DNA from: Dermatophagoides farinae
Taxonomy: Eukaryota > Arthropoda > Arachnida > Sarcoptiformes > Pyroglyphidae
DNA: 64,000 nt
Assembly: GCF_024713945.1 (NCBI RefSeq)
Contig: NC_134678.1
Coordinates: 1,488,001 to 1,552,000 of the forward strand
Reading direction: 5' to 3'
Made by a program: the position numbers and the translations under genes. The notes under the pieces are model-generated. The model was given only the letters and a program-made list of their open reading frames with translations. It was not told the origin of the DNA and did not search any database. Positions 63,947 through 64,000 of the stretch are shown one piece after another (the first letter of the stretch is position 1; the number at the start of each line of letters is the position of its first letter).

Positions 63947-64000
63947 GTTTGTGTATTGGATTTTTTTTTGGCTGATGATTTATTGAATAATAATTATTTT

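Overview
The window looks like nuclear DNA from a small, AT-rich arthropod genome. Eleven multi-domain eukaryotic genes can be read, most with short GT-AG introns (about 50-100 bases). Non-coding DNA is full of poly-T and poly-A runs, (CA)n/(TG)n and (ATG)n/(CAT)n microsatellites. Gene content, compactness and the insect-like EGF receptor (extra cysteine-rich extracellular segment, C-terminal tail ending close to the fly receptor) fit an arthropod. The style is what I would expect of an astigmatid mite such as a Dermatophagoides or scabies-type mite, but that placement is inference and no species can be named from the sequence alone.

Layout. 0-7 kb is a dense housekeeping block: PAPS synthetase (+), the cytosolic Fe-S scaffold ATPase NUBP1/Nbp35 (-), a mitochondrial transcription factor B2-like gene (+) and the cap-binding subunit NCBP2/CBP20 (+). 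About 6.7-12.8 kb is non-coding and may include a 5' UTR intron of the next gene. 12.8-16.6 kb is the TAO kinase (12 coding exons, 1002 aa) and 17.5-20.7 kb is Integrator subunit 7 (-, intronless). 21.5-48.3 kb is one large Egfr gene. It has two alternative first coding exons about 19 kb apart and then eight shared exons; almost all of 21.7-43.1 kb is intron. 48.9-51.05 kb is G protein beta-5 (-, nine exons). 53.5-58.8 kb is a basigin/neuroplastin-type immunoglobulin membrane protein with two possible first exons, giving predicted five-Ig and two-Ig forms. 61.1-62.5 kb is a PKD-domain membrane protein resembling TMEM130 (-). 62.8 kb to the window edge is ariadne-2 (ARIH2, +), cut off inside its RING2 domain.

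Architecture. Neighbours are often arranged head to head (NUBP1/TFB2M and TMEM130-like/ARIH2, 228 and 323 bases apart) or tail to tail (PAPSS/NUBP1, Tao/INTS7, Egfr/Gbeta5). No operon, virus, transposon, CRISPR array, rRNA or tRNA was recognised. I found no wholly new system. The strongest observations are the deeply conserved alternative start of Egfr, the dual-promoter architecture of the basigin-like gene, and a palindromic ATCGAT/E-box element in a divergent promoter. Exon boundaries were read by eye from GT/AG sites, reading phase and remembered family sequences; no alignment or transcript data were available.
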